This document shows, piece by piece, positions 62,575 to 64,000 of a DNA stretch of 64,000 nucleotides. The notes beneath the pieces are model-generated. The model saw nothing but the letters and a program-made list of their open reading frames with translations. It was not told where the DNA came from and made no database searches. Numbering within the stretch: the stretch's first letter is position 1; every line of letters begins with the position of its first letter. This DNA comes from Cydia pomonella (taxonomy: Eukaryota; Arthropoda; Insecta; Lepidoptera; Tortricidae), in NCBI RefSeq assembly GCF_033807575.1, contig NC_084719.1, positions 1,302,001-1,366,000 on the forward strand. The letters run 5' to 3'. The translations under genes were made by a program, and so were the position numbers.

Positions 62575-63800
62575 AACCTCGACACTTAAAATGAAGCACA
62601 TATAGCCTCGACGCTGCGGAAATGGAGGCCTCGATACGATTATTGTGGAATTGTAGAGTACATATAACTTAAAGTGCGGCATATATCTTCGTCACTGCGA
62701 CAGCTGCGACAGCGGACCCCTTGACACAATTATTGTGGAGTAATGATAGCATCCTCACTATGACGTGGGGCAAACTTAGCCTCAACACTACGACAGCAGA
62801 GCCCTCGACACAATGATTGTGGAGTAATGATAGCCTCCTCACTATTAAAGTGGGGTACATATAGCCTCGACGCTGTGAAAGCGGAGCCCTCGACACAATA
62901 TTGTGGAGTAATGATAGCCTCTTCACTATTAAAGTGGGGCAAATATGGCTTCAACGCTGTGAAAGCGGAGCCCTCGACACAATGACTGTGGAGTAATGAT
63001 AGCCTCTTCACTATTAAAGTGGGGCAAATATAGCTTCGACGCTGTGAAAGCGGAGCACTTGACACAATGGTTGTGGAGTAATGATAGCCTCATCACTATT
63101 AAAGTGGGGCAAATATAGCTTCAACGCTGTTAAAGCGGAGCCCTCGACACAGTGATTGTGGAGTAATGATAGCCTCATCACTATTAAAGTGGGGCAAATA
63201 TAGCTTCGACGCTGTTAAAGCGGAGCCCTCGACACAATGGTTGTGGAGTAATGATATCCTCATCACTATTAAAGTGGGGCAAATATAGCTTCAACGCTGT
63301 TAAAGCGGAGCCCTCGACACAATGATTGTGGAGAAATGATAGCCTCTTCACTATTAAAGTGGGGCAAATGTAGCTTCGACGCTGTTAAAGCGGAGCCCTC
63401 GACACAATGGTTGTGGAGTAATGATAGCCTCATCACTATTAAAGTGGGGCAAATATAGCTTCGACGCTGTTAAAGCGGAGCCCTCGACACAATGATTGTG
63501 GAGTAATGATAGCCTCATCACTATTAAAGTGGGGCAAATATAGCTTCAACGCTGTTAAAGCGGAGCCCTCGACACAATGATTGTGGAGTAATGATAGCCT
63601 CATCACTATTAAAGTGGGGCAAATATAGCTTCGACGCTGTGAAAGCGGAGCCCTCGACACAAGGGTTGTGGAGTAATGATAGCCTCTTCACTATTAAAGT
63701 GGGGCAAATATAACCTCAACGCTGTGAAAGCGGAGCCCTCGACACAATGATTGTGGAGTAATGATAGCCTCTTCACTATTAAAGTGGGGCAAATATAGTA
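62575..63800. repeat. 85-bp satellite array, about 14 units, dimeric organisation
   Basis: The unit contains CACTATTAAAGTGGGGCAAA, TATAGCTTCGACGCTGT, AAAGCGGAGCCCTCGACACA and TTGTGGAGTAATGATAGCCT. The period is 85 bp (for example AGCCT at 63426, 63511 and 63596). The first two or three units are diverged, the rest near-identical. Variants CTTCGACG with ACAATGGTTG and CTTCAACG with ACAATGATTG mostly alternate, making a 170-bp dimer. Minus-strand ORFs across the array are by-products of the repeat. Confidence 0.95.
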
Positions 63801-64000
63801 CCATGTCGACATCTCATTTATAAGAAAATATTTATTTAATATGTGTTTTAATTTTGAACTATTAATTAATGTGCATTATAAAATTACATTAAAACTTTAA
63901 TCAACACAGTTAATACCGATTTTCTGTTTGATGAATATCTTGTTGCACAGTAAACCTAAGCTTCTAAGTACTCACGGAAAGGAGAATTATTATTAGACGG
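63801..64000. other. no gene seen
   Basis: AT-rich sequence after the satellite; nothing recognised. Confidence 0.4.

Noticed and set aside
62575..63800. CRISPR-like array
   Set aside because: The entire 85-bp unit is repeated with no unique spacers, and the DNA is eukaryotic. It is a satellite.
62669..63812. Several 70-110-codon minus-strand ORFs (LLHNHCVEGSA...)
   Set aside because: They are frames of the 85-bp satellite. The period is not a multiple of three, so the frame rotates between units.

Overview
The window looks like lepidopteran (moth or butterfly) nuclear DNA. It is AT-rich, has intron-split coding exons, and is crowded with repeats: tRNA-headed SINEs, 3' ends of non-LTR retrotransposons, fold-back MITEs, hAT- and Harbinger-type DNA elements, and satellites. 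No prokaryotic features were seen. The species cannot be fixed from this sequence alone.

The one clear gene is a nicotinic acetylcholine receptor alpha subunit on the minus strand. Six exons can be placed with consistent splice sites and phases: 35612-35656 (45 bp), 20262-20371 (110 bp), 8430-8610 (181 bp), 5968-6552 (585 bp), 3822-4097 (276 bp) and 2884-3096 (213 bp with the stop). They join in frame to 469 residues. These hold most of the ligand-binding domain, the Cys-loop, the vicinal Cys pair that marks an alpha subunit, TM1-TM3, the intracellular loop and TM4. The signal peptide and first N-terminal exon(s) were not found, so the 5' end probably lies beyond 64 kb. If so, everything from 35.7 kb onward is first-intron or upstream DNA.

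Layout: 1-2883 is 3' flank and probable 3'UTR. 2884-8610 is the compact 3' half of the gene, including two decayed copies of the Cys-loop exon on either side of a LINE fragment. 8611-20261 and 20372-35611 are large introns full of SINEs, LINE ends, microsatellites, a 1.5-kb terminal-inverted-repeat element with a small ORF, mariner-type MITEs and an exact 236-bp tandem duplication. 35657-41100 has a 637-bp Harbinger derivative (TSD TTA) and nested fold-back elements. 41870-48240 is a complex satellite of roughly 215-250-bp monomers with a 481-bp higher-order repeat. 50-61 kb has more MITEs, a 506-bp hAT element with an 8-bp TSD, and a perfect 75-bp inverted repeat. 62.4-63.8 kb has a 16-bp minisatellite followed by an 85-bp satellite whose variants mostly alternate as a 170-bp dimer.

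I see no multi-gene system. The most interesting points are the pseudo-exon pair in the receptor gene, the unclassified inverted-repeat element at 23.65-25.18 kb, the two satellites, the perfect inverted repeat near 60.3 kb, and one unrecognised ORF at 18549-18740. Element boundaries for degenerate repeats are approximate unless a target-site duplication is stated.
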